Positions 6,874 to 14,456 of a stretch of DNA of 17,341 nucleotides are shown here, one piece after another (the first letter of the stretch is position 1; each line of letters opens with the position of its first letter). The DNA lies in NCBI GenBank assembly GCA_035255485.1, contig DATEZO010000210.1, positions 1-17,341 on the forward strand, read 5' to 3'. The stretch is from DATEZO01 sp035255485 (GTDB lineage: Bacteria > Pseudomonadota > Gammaproteobacteria > Burkholderiales > Burkholderiaceae_D). A program made the translations under genes and the position numbers. The notes beneath the pieces were generated by a model that searched no databases, was not told the origin of the DNA, and saw only the letters and a program-made list of their open reading frames with translations.

Positions 6874-7394
6874 CTACACTGGAATCCGGCCAGTCCACCC
6901 GCATCACCAAGCCCGATGTCGGCTTCCTGCTGGCGCATTACACGCACCTGATCGCGCAAGGTTTCGGCAGCGGCCTGTCGCCCATCATGCCGGGGACGGC
7001 GGGCACCCTGTTCGCATGGCTGTCATTCAGCGTGCTGTCACGACGCTGGCCGGAGGTGTTCACGACGATGCATTGGGCCATCATCATCGCAGCCGGCTTT
7101 GCCATCGGCATAGGGGCATGCGAAAAAACCGGCCGCGATCTCGGCGTCGCGGATCACGGCAGCATGGTATGGGATGAAATCATCGCTTTCTGGCTGGTGC
7201 TGCTGGTCGTGACGCCGGCCGGCATGGCGACCCAGCTGTGGGCGTTTCTGTGGTTCCGCTTTTTTGACATGGTCAAGCCCGCTCCGATCGGCTATTTCGA
7301 TCGCCGTCTCAAGGGAGGGTTTGGCGTGATGTGGGACGATGTGCTGGCCGCGTTTTACACGCTGCTGCTGTTTGCGCTGTGGCGAGTCATCTGA
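6870..7394 (+). CDS. pgpA: Phosphatidylglycerophosphatase A
   Basis: This 174-residue inner-membrane enzyme dephosphorylates phosphatidylglycerol phosphate to phosphatidylglycerol. Family motifs are visible: GFGSGLSP followed by PGTAGTL at 31-47, KTGRDLGVADHGSMVWDE at 86-103 with the acidic catalytic residues, RFFDMVKP at 130-137, and GGFGVMWDDVLA near the end. Hydrophobic segments at about 66-83, 104-119 and 158-172 fit membrane helices. The start ATG at 6870 overlaps the thiL TGA by four bases; the frame is open further upstream inside thiL, but the overlap start gives the normal family N-terminus. The thiL-pgpA-pncC order is common in Betaproteobacteria. Confidence 0.95.
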   Translation: MTTLESGQSTRITKPDVGFLLAHYTHLIAQGFGSGLSPIMPGTAGTLFAWLSFSVLSRRWPEVFTTMHWAIIIAAGFAIGIGACEKTGRDLGVADHGSMVWDEIIAFWLVLLVVTPAGMATQLWAFLWFRFFDMVKPAPIGYFDRRLKGGFGVMWDDVLAAFYTLLLFALWRVI

Positions 7395-7396
7395 CC

Positions 7397-7431
7397 GATA
7401 GTTTTATCGATCAATGGCAACACTATCTTTT
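7397..7431 (+). terminator. Weak terminator or attenuator between pgpA and pncC
   Basis: GATAGT (7397-7402) can pair with ACTATC (7422-7427) around a 19-base loop, and TTTT follows directly. The stem is only six pairs and AT-rich, so termination would be partial at best. Confidence 0.25.
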
Positions 7432-7459
7432 ATACCAATATGAACAAGGAGGCAACATC

Positions 7460-7945
7460 ATGGACGAGATCATGGACCTGGCGACACGCGCAGGACACGC
7501 CCTGCATGAAAAAAACCTGCTGCTGGCGGTCGGGGAATCCTGCACCGGCGGCGGCGTCGCACAAGCGATCACCGAGATCGCGGGCTCTTCCGAATGGTTC
7601 GACTGTGGCTTCATCACTTATTCCAATGCATCCAAGACCGAATTGCTGAATGTGCCGGCAGCGCTGATCGCGCAGCATGGCACGGTCAGTGAAGAAGTCG
7701 CTGCCGCCATGGCCGAGGGTGCGCTGGCCAACAGCAATGCGCATGTCGCCCTGTCAACCACCGGCATCGCCGGCCCCGGCGGCGCGGTACCGGGCAAGCC
7801 GGTCGGCACGGTATGTTTCGGCTGGACCAGAGGCGACCGCACCCATACCGAACGGCTGGTATTTGCCGGCGATCGCCAAGCGGTGCGCCGCCAGACCGTG
7901 ATCCATTCGATCAAGGGATTGCTGCGGTTTCTGGAAAAGGCATAA
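7460..7945 (+). CDS. pncC: Nicotinamide-nucleotide amidohydrolase PncC (CinA C-terminal domain protein)
   Basis: This 161-residue protein is the stand-alone CinA C-terminal domain, which deamidates nicotinamide mononucleotide to nicotinic acid mononucleotide in the pyridine nucleotide salvage cycle. Recognisable blocks are VGESCTGGG at 24-32 with the candidate nucleophile Ser27, ITYSNASK at 52-59, and LSTTGIAGPGG near 98-108. The N-terminal molybdopterin-binding half of full CinA is absent, as in other single-domain PncC. ATG 7460 was chosen although the frame is open to 7331: a full AAGGAGG (7446-7452) lies seven bases upstream, one of the strongest ribosome sites in the window. It follows pgpA by 65 bases and is probably in the same unit or partly independent. 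Confidence 0.94.
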   Translation: MDEIMDLATRAGHALHEKNLLLAVGESCTGGGVAQAITEIAGSSEWFDCGFITYSNASKTELLNVPAALIAQHGTVSEEVAAAMAEGALANSNAHVALSTTGIAGPGGAVPGKPVGTVCFGWTRGDRTHTERLVFAGDRQAVRRQTVIHSIKGLLRFLEKA

Positions 7946-8029
7946 AGACGGGAAAAAGCAACCGCCACAGGCCGTGTTCCGGCGTTAAAACCGGCTGGAA
8001 TGGCGCTCCCGGGGCGTTTGCATCAAATT

Positions 8030-8051
8030 AAATACTCACCTGCGTATTTTT
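8030..8051 (+). terminator. Weak candidate terminator downstream of pncC
   Basis: AAATAC (8030-8035) pairs with GTATTT (8044-8049) around an eight-base loop and ends in a T run (8047-8051). The stem is AT-rich and short. It is the only plausible terminator seen for the pncC transcript. Confidence 0.3.
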
Positions 8052-8154
8052 AAAATACCGCGAATTCAGTGCGAATATGGCGATATTTTTGCCATACTCC
8101 CCTGCCATGCAAGGATTTCATGCAGCGGCATTATTGGTTCGGAGCAGGTTCGCC

Positions 8155-8190
8155 TCGCTGCCGCCATTCCTGCGGGAATGATGGCAGCGA
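8155..8190. repeat. Strong 16-bp hairpin, possible REP-like intergenic palindrome
   Basis: TCGCTGCCGCCATTCC (8155-8170) pairs with GGAATGATGGCAGCGA (8175-8190) around a four-base loop TGCG, with one G-T wobble and one mismatch. It lies 64 bases beyond the pyrF stop. No T tract follows on either strand, so it is not a standard terminator. The CATTCC/GGAATG core resembles interspersed palindromes seen in many proteobacterial genomes. Confidence 0.5.
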
Positions 8191-8253
8191 GATGCCAGGC
8201 GCCAGATACCTCATTCACCCTGCCCTGAAACCGCATGGGCGCGCCGCAATCGC

Positions 8254-9081
8254 TCATGTCCGGAATCGATTGATCGCATCGCGTGTGTCGAGTGCCGCCC
8301 GACGGGCCGCCTGGGCGAAATCTTCCCCTGCCTGTACGTCGGGCCTGGCATACAGGATCGCGCGCGACGAATTGATCATCATGCCTGCGCCGTTTGCGGT
8401 TTTGCCCGCAGTTACGGTCGCCTCGATATCCCCGCCCTGTGCGCCGATGCCCGGCACCAGGAGCGGCATGTCGCCGACAATCGCGCGCACCTGCGCCAGT
8501 TCCGCCGGGAAAGTCGCGCCGACCACCAGGCCGCATTGCCCATTGACATTCCATTTTTCGGCGACCATGCGCGCCACATGCTGGTACAGCGGCTGGCCGT
8601 CCACCATCAGGAATTGCAGATCGGAACCGCCCGGATTCGAGGTCCGGCACAGCACGATTGCGCCGCGCTCTTTCCACTCCAGGTACGGTGCGACCGAGTC
8701 GAAACCCATGTACGGATTGACTGTTACCGCGTCCGCGCCATAACGCTCGAAGGCTTCGCGCGCATATTGCTCGGCGGTAGCACCGATGTCGCCACGCTTG
8801 GCGTCGAGCACGATCGGCAGGTGCGGATAGTTATCCCGTAGATAAATGCAGATTGCTTCCAGCTGCTCTTCCGCGCGCAAGGCGGCGAAGTAGGCGATCT
8901 GCGGCTTGAAGGCGCAGGCCGCATCCGCAGTGGCATCGATGATCGCCTTGCAGAACTGGAAGATGGCATCCGGTTGCTGTTGCAGATGGGCCGGAAACTT
9001 TGCCACGTCCGGATCAAGCCCGACACACAAGAGAGAATTGTTGGTTGCCCATGCGGCGGATAATTGTTCGGTAAAAGTCAC
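8254..9081 (-). CDS. pyrF: Orotidine 5'-phosphate decarboxylase
   Basis: This 275-residue cytoplasmic enzyme decarboxylates OMP to UMP, the last step of pyrimidine synthesis. The catalytic block LDAKRGDIGATAEQYA (about 92-107) supplies Asp93, Lys95 and Asp98, and GLDPD near residue 21 contains another active-site Asp. The longer LDAKRGDIG form, rather than the short E. coli type, is the class common in Betaproteobacteria and Actinobacteria. The start is GTG (complement of 9079-9081); an upstream ATG is out of frame, and the GTG start gives MTFTEQLSAAW, which fits the family. The Shine-Dalgarno is weak. A TACAAT -10 about 30 bases upstream suggests its own promoter. It converges with pncC. Confidence 0.96.
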   Translation of the reverse strand: MTFTEQLSAAWATNNSLLCVGLDPDVAKFPAHLQQQPDAIFQFCKAIIDATADAACAFKPQIAYFAALRAEEQLEAICIYLRDNYPHLPIVLDAKRGDIGATAEQYAREAFERYGADAVTVNPYMGFDSVAPYLEWKERGAIVLCRTSNPGGSDLQFLMVDGQPLYQHVARMVAEKWNVNGQCGLVVGATFPAELAQVRAIVGDMPLLVPGIGAQGGDIEATVTAGKTANGAGMMINSSRAILYARPDVQAGEDFAQAARRAALDTRDAINRFRT

Positions 9082-9110
9082 GGTATCGTCTCATTTTGTC
9101 AGGTAGGCGC

Positions 9111-9116
9111 ATTGTA
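9111..9116 (-). promoter_or_regulatory. Candidate -10 element of pyrF
   Basis: The minus strand reads TACAAT here, with a poor TTCGGT-like -35 at 17-base spacing. The start would fall near 9104, giving a leader of about 22 bases before the GTG at 9081. Confidence 0.4.
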
Positions 9117-9310
9117 ACGCGCCGTGCTATCGTACCGAAATGACATCGTTCTCCCGCAAAGACTGACCATTGTCATTCTTCTTGCATTATGCCGGGACAC
9201 TGCCGGCACGCGGCCGTTGAAACCGGACGCATACGCCCGCAGATAGGTCGGGCTGCAACTGATTGTTCGTTATCTTGTGCATCAGATTTCCATAAAAAAA
9301 GGAAAACATC

Positions 9311-9904
9311 ATGAAAAAATGGCTGAGATGGGTCACGATTGCCGTATTTGCATCAATGTTGAGCGCATGCGGCTACAACGATTTCCAGACCAAGGATGAG
9401 CAGATCAAGGCAGCATGGAGCGAAGTCGTGAACCAGTACCAGCGCCGCGCCGACCTGATTCCGAACCTGGTCAATACGGTCAAGGGCTATGCATCGCACG
9501 AACGCGAGACGCTGGAAGCCGTGACCCGCGCGCGCGCCGCCGCCACCAGTTTCCAGATCACGCCGGAAGTGCTGAATAATCCGCAGGCCTTCCAGAAATT
9601 CCAGCAGGTGCAGGGCGAACTCTCGTCCGCCCTGTCACGCCTGATGGCCGTCTCCGAAAAATACCCGGACCTGAAGGCCGATACCAGCTTCCGCGACCTG
9701 CAATCGCAACTGGAAGGCACCGAAAACCGGATCACGGTGGCACGCCAGCGCTACATCGCGGCGGTGCAGGATTACAACGTATTGGCGCGCAGCTTTCCGA
9801 CCAACCTGACCGCGAAGATCTTCAGTTACGAAGTCAGGCCATCGTTTACCGTCGAAAACGAAAAGGCGATTTCCAATGCGCCAAAAGTCGATTTCGGCAA
9901 ATGA
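9311..9904 (+). CDS. lemA: LemA family lipoprotein
   Basis: This 197-residue LemA family protein starts with a charged and hydrophobic signal (MKKWLRWVTIAVFASM) and a lipobox LSAC at residues 17-20, so Cys20 is probably lipidated and the protein anchored in the envelope. The body shows the LemA signature: DEQIKAAWSEVVNQYQRRADLIPNLV, the helix with KGYASHERETLEAVTRAR, and the C-terminal YNVLARSFPTN. The biochemical role of LemA proteins is not established. ATG 9311 has an AGGAAA site five bases upstream. It is followed 15 bases later by a TPM-domain gene, a recurrent pairing that suggests a joint envelope function. Position-specific function beyond this is unknown. Confidence 0.93.
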   Translation: MKKWLRWVTIAVFASMLSACGYNDFQTKDEQIKAAWSEVVNQYQRRADLIPNLVNTVKGYASHERETLEAVTRARAAATSFQITPEVLNNPQAFQKFQQVQGELSSALSRLMAVSEKYPDLKADTSFRDLQSQLEGTENRITVARQRYIAAVQDYNVLARSFPTNLTAKIFSYEVRPSFTVENEKAISNAPKVDFGK

Positions 9905-9919
9905 CCCGGACCGGATGAC

Positions 9920-10723
9920 ATGACCCTGTTCCGCAGCCTGCTTGCCCTGGCGTTTACGCTGCTGTCCGCGCTTGCGCAGGCCCAGAATCTGGCCGCGATC
10001 CCGCCGCTCGTCTCGCATGTGACCGATACGGCCGGCATGCTGAAGCCCGACCAGCGAGCGGCGCTCGACAATGTACTGAAGGAGTATGAAGCCCGCACCG
10101 GCAGCCAGATCGCGGTGCTGCTGGTGGGCAGCACCGCGCCCGAAGTCATCGAGCAATACGGCATCCGGGTTGCCGACGCCTGGAAACTTGGCCGCAAGGG
10201 TGTGGACGACGGCGTGATCCTGATTGTCGCCAGGGATAATCCGAAGGCGTTGCGTCGCCTGCGGATCGAAGCCGGGCGCGGTGTGCAGGGCACGCTGACC
10301 GATGCGCAATCCAAGCGCATCCTGCAGGATGTGATCGCGCCGTATTTCCGGCAAAACGATTACTATGGCGGACTGGCTGCCGGCGTGGCGGCCATCACCA
10401 GCCTGCTGGACAAGGAGCAGTTTCCTGCTCCCGCGCGACAAGCCGGTCAGCAGGATGAATCCGCGGACGGGGGCCTGCTGCCGCTGTTCTTCGTTGTGTT
10501 GATGATCATTGGCAGCATCATGTCACGCACCAGGCGCTCGCGCCGCGGACTCAGCAGCAATGGCTGGGGACGCACCGCCGGCATCATACTCGGCAGCGGG
10601 ATTGGCAGCAGCATCGGTCGGCACGGCGGTTTTGGCGGCGGTGGATTCGGTGGCGGTTCCGGCGGCGGCTTTTCGGGCGGCGGCGGCGGATTCGACGGCG
10701 GCGGCGCATCGGGGGACTGGTAA
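9920..10723 (+). CDS. TPM-domain (YgcG-like) membrane protein with Gly-rich tail
   Basis: This is a 267-residue envelope protein. A signal peptide (MTLFRSLLALAFTLLSALAQA) is probably cleaved after Ala21. The TPM domain follows at about 30-165 (VTDTAGMLKPDQRAAL, TGSQIAVLLV, GRKGVDDGVILIVARDN, RIEAGRGVQGTLTD, then a conserved helix AGVAAITSLL). A single membrane helix lies at about 185-203 (GLLPLFFVVLMIIGS), followed by a basic stretch and a Gly/Ser/Phe-rich tail from about 236 to the end. This topology puts the TPM domain in the periplasm and the tail in the cytoplasm. The family is of unclear function, linked to LemA and in plant homologues to photosystem II repair. It lies 15 bases after lemA and shares the TAATG overlap with the next gene. 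Confidence 0.9.
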   Translation: MTLFRSLLALAFTLLSALAQAQNLAAIPPLVSHVTDTAGMLKPDQRAALDNVLKEYEARTGSQIAVLLVGSTAPEVIEQYGIRVADAWKLGRKGVDDGVILIVARDNPKALRRLRIEAGRGVQGTLTDAQSKRILQDVIAPYFRQNDYYGGLAAGVAAITSLLDKEQFPAPARQAGQQDESADGGLLPLFFVVLMIIGSIMSRTRRSRRGLSSNGWGRTAGIILGSGIGSSIGRHGGFGGGGFGGGSGGGFSGGGGGFDGGGASGDW

Positions 10724-11223
10724 TGAAAAACATCACTCGCGCCCTGCGGCACCTGGCGACGACCACTTCCACCGGACGACGCGCATTCCCGGCCCGCACG
10801 CTGGAAGCCATCCAGGCGGCGATTGCCGCCGGCGAAAAGCAGCATCGCGCCGAAGTCCGCCTGATCATCGAACCCGCGCTGCCGATGCAGATGGCAGCGG
10901 GCGGCCATTCAGCACGCGAACGCGCCAGGGAACTGTTCTCGCTCTACCGGATCTGGGATACCGAGGAAAACTGCGGCATCCTGGTGTACATCAACCTGGC
11001 CGACCACAAGGTGGAAATCATTGCCGACCGCGCAGTCGGGCGGGCACTGGCTGCGGGCGACTGGCAGACGGTATGCAAGACCATGACGCAAGGTTTTGCG
11101 CGCGGCGAATTCCACGACAGCGCAATTGCCGGTTTGACACAACTCAATGGTTTGCTGGCGGCGAAATTTCCGGATGACGGCGCGCGCCAGAATCAGCTGT
11201 CGAACCGGCCGCTCATCCTTTGA
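10723..11223 (+). CDS. Second TPM-domain protein, lacking signal peptide and membrane helix
   Basis: This 166-residue protein has the TPM-like core RLIIEPALPM, ARELFSLYRIWDTEENCGILVYINLADHKVEIIADRAVG, then GDWQTVCKTMTQGFARGEF and a C-terminal helix. It starts MKNITRALRHLATTT, has no signal peptide and no hydrophobic membrane segment, so it looks cytoplasmic or peripheral, unlike its upstream neighbour. Its ATG overlaps the preceding TAA by one base (TAATG at 10721-10725), indicating translational coupling. It is the third member of the LemA-TPM-TPM operon. The function is unknown; a role alongside the membrane-anchored TPM protein is inferred only from position. Confidence 0.88.
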   Translation: MKNITRALRHLATTTSTGRRAFPARTLEAIQAAIAAGEKQHRAEVRLIIEPALPMQMAAGGHSARERARELFSLYRIWDTEENCGILVYINLADHKVEIIADRAVGRALAAGDWQTVCKTMTQGFARGEFHDSAIAGLTQLNGLLAAKFPDDGARQNQLSNRPLIL

Positions 11224-11386
11224 CAACCCGGGGTTTTCCGGTTTCCTGGCGATTGGGCCGGAGGCGCAAGACGCCCTGACAAAAAACCGCACGCCGCGCA
11301 TCGGGAAATCCGGTCCGGTTTTCCTGCATTTCCGGATACCGGTGCTGCGTTACCCGATGCTTCGCGTCATTCCCGCCACAGCCGCA

Positions 11387-11415
11387 TTGCCATGGCCATG
11401 GTTTCTGGCTACTAT
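11387..11415 (+). promoter_or_regulatory. Sigma-70-type promoter for the GGDEF-EAL gene
   Basis: TTGCCA (11387-11392) and TACTAT (11410-11415) are separated by 17 bases. A start near 11422 gives a leader of about 24 bases before ATG 11446. The promoter covers the more distant in-frame ATG at 11392, ruling it out as the start for this transcript. Confidence 0.55.
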
Positions 11416-11445
11416 CGAACCGGTCATCGTTCGCACGCCTCATTC

Positions 11446-13854
11446 ATGGCCATTCTGCCCCGCACAATCAGTTTCAAGAATCGCATCCTTGTCGCAGTCT
11501 TGACGCTTTTCATCGCCGGCATCTGGGGGCTTACCGCCCGCATCATCCACGTGCTGCAGACAGACCTCGAGCGCCAGGTAGCGAACCAATTGTCGGCAAC
11601 GGCGGATTATGTCGCCTCCGACATCGATCTCAAGATACAGGTGCGCACCGGCATGCTGGAAGAGATCATGCAATCGATCACACCCGCGCTCATGGCCGAT
11701 CCGGCCGGATTGAACACCTATCTCGAACAGCATCCCATCTCGCATCTGGTCTTCCCCTACGGTATTTTCATCGTTAACAAGGAAGGCACCAACATTGCCG
11801 ATTTTCCCCATGTTGCAGGGCGTGTCGGCGCATCCATCAGCGACCGTCCCTACTTCCAGGAAGCCATGAACACCGGCCGGAGCATGATTACCACCCCATT
11901 CGTCGGACGCTACCTGAAGCAGCCTGTGGTTGCCATCGTGCTGCCGATCAAGGATGCATCCGGCGCCATGATGGGCGTACTGATCTGCGGCCTGGATATT
12001 TCCAGCCAGGACCTGTTCGGCCGGCTCGAACGGATCAAGCTCGGCAAGACCGGCGCCTTCCTGGTCATCTCGCTCAAGGAACACATCATCATTTCCGCCT
12101 CCGACAAAAAGCGCATCATGCAGCCGGTGCCTGTCAAGGGAGTAGATCCGGTGATCAGCAAGCGGCTGGAGCACGGCTTTGAAGATGCGGCCATCGTTGT
12201 CACGCCGCGTGGCGAAAAAAGATTGACGGTGGCGCGCACCATCAAGGCCGCCGGCTGGATGGTGATCGCCGGCATCACTACCGAGGAAGCCTTTTCCCCG
12301 ATCGTGACGCTGAAACGCGAGGTATACCTGGCGTCGCTACTGCTGACCCTGACGCTCGCCGTGGCACTGCACTTTCTCCTGAGACGGCAGCTGGCGCCGC
12401 TCGGCGAAGCGGGCGCAGCCATGCGGCGCATGACAAAAGGAGACGCGCCCTTTGCGCCTCTTCCCATCCGGCGGCAGGATGAAATCGGCGAACTGATGGA
12501 GAATTTCAATCAGCTCGCCATCGGGCGCAGCAACGCCGAACAGCAAATCAAGTTTCTTGCCTATCATGACACCCTGACAGGGTTACCCAACCGCCTGCTG
12601 GCACAGGACCGCTTCGAGCAGGCAGCGGCTCACGCCGGGCGTACCGGAACGCAGGTAGCGCTGCTGTTCCTCGACCTCGATCATTTCAAGACCATCAACG
12701 ATTCCCTTGGCCATGCCTCGGGCGATGCGTTGCTCAAGGAAATCGCTGTGCGACTGGGCGAATGCGTGCGCGATACCGATACCTGCAGCCGCCAGGGTGG
12801 CGACGAATTCCTGATCGTGCTGCCGGAATTGCACGATGCCGATACGACTGCCGGCGTACTGCTCAAGATCATGGAGAAACTACAGGCGCCGTTCGAGTTC
12901 GGTGGCCAGGAACTTGCCACCACGGCATCGATCGGGATTGCGATTTATCCGGACGACGGCGAGAATTTCGACACGCTGCTGAAGAAAGCGGATACCGCGA
13001 TGTACCGCGCCAAGGAAGCCGGGCGCAGCACTTACCGCTTTTTTGACGAGCAGATGAATATCGAAGCCGTCGAACATCTATCCACGCGCAACGGTTTGCG
13101 CAAGGCGCTGGAGCGTGACGAGTTCGTGCTGTACTACCAGCCGCAGGTCGATCTTGCCAGCGGCGCAGTGGTGGGCGCCGAAGCGCTGATCCGCTGGAAT
13201 CATCCGAAACTCGGCCTGGTCGCACCGGCAAAATTCATTTCGGTCGCCGAGGATAGCGGATTGATCGTCCCGATCGGCGAATGGGTCATGCGCGAAGCAT
13301 GCCGCCAGGGGATGGCATGGAAAAAGGCGGGCTTGCCCGATATACGCATTGCAGTGAACCTGTCGGCGGTGCAATTCAAGCGCGGCAACCTGGAACAGAC
13401 AATCGTCAATGCGCTGCAGGAATCGGGGTTCGATCCCGCCTGTCTCGAACTCGAAATCACCGAGTCTCTGCTGATCCAGAATGTCGAAAATGTACTTGCC
13501 TCGATCAAGCGCCTGAAGCAACTGGGCGTCACGCTATCGATCGACGACTTCGGGACCGGCTATTCCAGCCTGTCGTACCTGAAGCGCTTTGCAGTCGACA
13601 AGCTGAAGATCGACCGCTCTTTCGTGCGCGACATCGCAACCGATCCGGATGACGCGGCAATCGTGCATGCCATTATCCAGATGGGCCGCAGCCTGAACCT
13701 GAAAATCATCGCGGAAGGCGTAGAGGATGAGGCGATGCTGGAGCGGCTGCGGCGTTTCCGCTGCGATGAGGCGCAAGGCTATTATTTCGCCCGGCCGATG
13801 CCGGCCGACGAATTTGCAAGACACCTGACCGGCGCGCTCGCGTATCAGGATTGA
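11446..13854 (+). CDS. Membrane-bound Cache-HAMP-GGDEF-EAL cyclic-di-GMP enzyme
   Basis: This 802-residue inner-membrane sensor can in principle both make and degrade cyclic-di-GMP. A first membrane helix lies at about 12-33, a periplasmic Cache-like sensor follows (SDRPYFQEAMNTGRSMITTP, then a conserved GVLICGLDI), a second helix is at about 293-312, and a HAMP segment spans about 312-365. The GGDEF domain starts near 371 (LAYHDTLTGLPNR), with intact GGDEF at 451-455 and the RxxD inhibitory site RDTD at 442-445. The EAL domain follows, with EAL at 579-581, LELEITES, DDFGTGYSS from 700, KIDRSFV and AEGVED. All key residues of both active sites are present, so neither domain looks degenerate. 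The frame is open from 11392, but the promoter overlaps that ATG, so 11446 was chosen; no clear Shine-Dalgarno was seen. Confidence 0.94.
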   Translation: MAILPRTISFKNRILVAVLTLFIAGIWGLTARIIHVLQTDLERQVANQLSATADYVASDIDLKIQVRTGMLEEIMQSITPALMADPAGLNTYLEQHPISHLVFPYGIFIVNKEGTNIADFPHVAGRVGASISDRPYFQEAMNTGRSMITTPFVGRYLKQPVVAIVLPIKDASGAMMGVLICGLDISSQDLFGRLERIKLGKTGAFLVISLKEHIIISASDKKRIMQPVPVKGVDPVISKRLEHGFEDAAIVVTPRGEKRLTVARTIKAAGWMVIAGITTEEAFSPIVTLKREVYLASLLLTLTLAVALHFLLRRQLAPLGEAGAAMRRMTKGDAPFAPLPIRRQDEIGELMENFNQLAIGRSNAEQQIKFLAYHDTLTGLPNRLLAQDRFEQAAAHAGRTGTQVALLFLDLDHFKTINDSLGHASGDALLKEIAVRLGECVRDTDTCSRQGGDEFLIVLPELHDADTTAGVLLKIMEKLQAPFEFGGQELATTASIGIAIYPDDGENFDTLLKKADTAMYRAKEAGRSTYRFFDEQMNIEAVEHLSTRNGLRKALERDEFVLYYQPQVDLASGAVVGAEALIRWNHPKLGLVAPAKFISVAEDSGLIVPIGEWVMREACRQGMAWKKAGLPDIRIAVNLSAVQFKRGNLEQTIVNALQESGFDPACLELEITESLLIQNVENVLASIKRLKQLGVTLSIDDFGTGYSSLSYLKRFAVDKLKIDRSFVRDIATDPDDAAIVHAIIQMGRSLNLKIIAEGVEDEAMLERLRRFRCDEAQGYYFARPMPADEFARHLTGALAYQD

Positions 13855-13896
13855 AAAAGGCAGGATATTCATATAACCACATGGGGAGTGATCGGC

Positions 13897-14325
13897 ATGG
13901 GTATTACGCGATTCATGGAAAACTACAAGAAGGCATGGGAAACAAGTGATGAAAACCTGCTGGCATCGCTGTTCACCACGGACGGCTGCTATCGCAACAC
14001 GCCGTTTGCGGTGCAGACCGGGCATGCGCAGATAAAAGAATACTGGCAACGCACCAAGCTGCAGCAGGATATCAGGCTCGATTTCGAGATCCTGCACAGC
14101 CACGCCGGAGGCGGCATCGCGCACTGGCACACCACGTACCAGGTCGCATCGGAAGAGATGTTCGCGATATGGGCGGCGTCGAACGGCACCAATATGCTGG
14201 CGCGCAATCCGGGAGATCCCTTGCCGCGCCTTGCGCTGGATGGCGTGGCGGTGGTTGCGCTGGAACCGGATGGTCTGTGCCGCGAATTCCGGATCTGGTG
14301 GCATTCGGTAATCGACCGGCAGTAA
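13897..14325 (+). CDS. NTF2-like (SnoaL-type) small protein
   Basis: This 142-residue protein has the cone-shaped NTF2-like fold signature: an N-terminal helix FMENYKKAWETSDENLLASLFTTDGCYRNTPF, a middle segment with GHAQIKEYWQRT, strands around HAGGGIAHWHTTYQVA, and a closing REFRIWWHSV. These proteins act as small enzymes or ligand binders, so no reaction can be named. ATG 13897 was preferred over GTG 13888 because GGGGAG (13883-13888) lies eight bases upstream of the ATG and overlaps the GTG. It starts 42 bases after the cyclic-di-GMP enzyme on the same strand with no terminator between, so co-transcription is likely. It is probably cytoplasmic: no signal or membrane helix. Confidence 0.8.
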   Translation: MGITRFMENYKKAWETSDENLLASLFTTDGCYRNTPFAVQTGHAQIKEYWQRTKLQQDIRLDFEILHSHAGGGIAHWHTTYQVASEEMFAIWAASNGTNMLARNPGDPLPRLALDGVAVVALEPDGLCREFRIWWHSVIDRQ

Positions 14326-14407
14326 CCGGCATGAAAGTCCGCGCAGTGAATTCGCCAGCCAATTCCGCCATTGTGAGAAACGGCGCGATGCCGCCTGTAT
14401 TCGGCAG

Positions 14408-14434
14408 CCTGGATTAGCGCAGCGTAATCCGGGG
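14408..14434. repeat. REP-like palindrome between the NTF2-like gene and dacB
   Basis: CCTGGATTA (14408-14416) pairs with TAATCCGGG (14425-14433) around the eight-base loop GCGCAGCG, with one G-T wobble. The motif GGATTA-GCGCAGCG-TAATCC resembles a short palindrome that recurs between genes in many Beta- and Gammaproteobacteria. A second inverted pair, CCGGGG (14429-14434) and CCCCGG (14450-14455), overlaps it and ends just before the dacB stop. Neither has a T tract. Confidence 0.55.
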
Positions 14435-14456
14435 CCTGCGCCACCAAAACCCCGGG

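Larger units (their letters stand above)
7946..8253. other. 308-base intergenic region between pncC and pyrF with several inverted repeats
   Basis: pncC and pyrF converge here and no protein or RNA gene is supported. It contains a weak AT-rich hairpin (8030-8051), a 15-base palindrome GTATTTT-T-AAAATAC (8044-8058), an inverted pair TATGGC/GCCATA (8076-8081 and 8091-8096), a CATGCA direct repeat near 8106-8125, and a strong GC-rich hairpin (8155-8190). Confidence 0.6.

Noticed and set aside
9635..10441. 268-codon minus-strand frame across lemA and the first TPM gene
   Set aside because: Overlaps two recognised genes on the opposite strand and resembles nothing known.
10620..10723. GGC-rich repeat tract as a non-coding repeat
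   Set aside because: It is the in-frame Gly-rich tail of the TPM protein, a normal feature of this family.
13534..14304. 256-codon minus-strand frame across the EAL domain and the NTF2-like gene
   Set aside because: Antisense to conserved catalytic motifs; no ribosome site or family signature.
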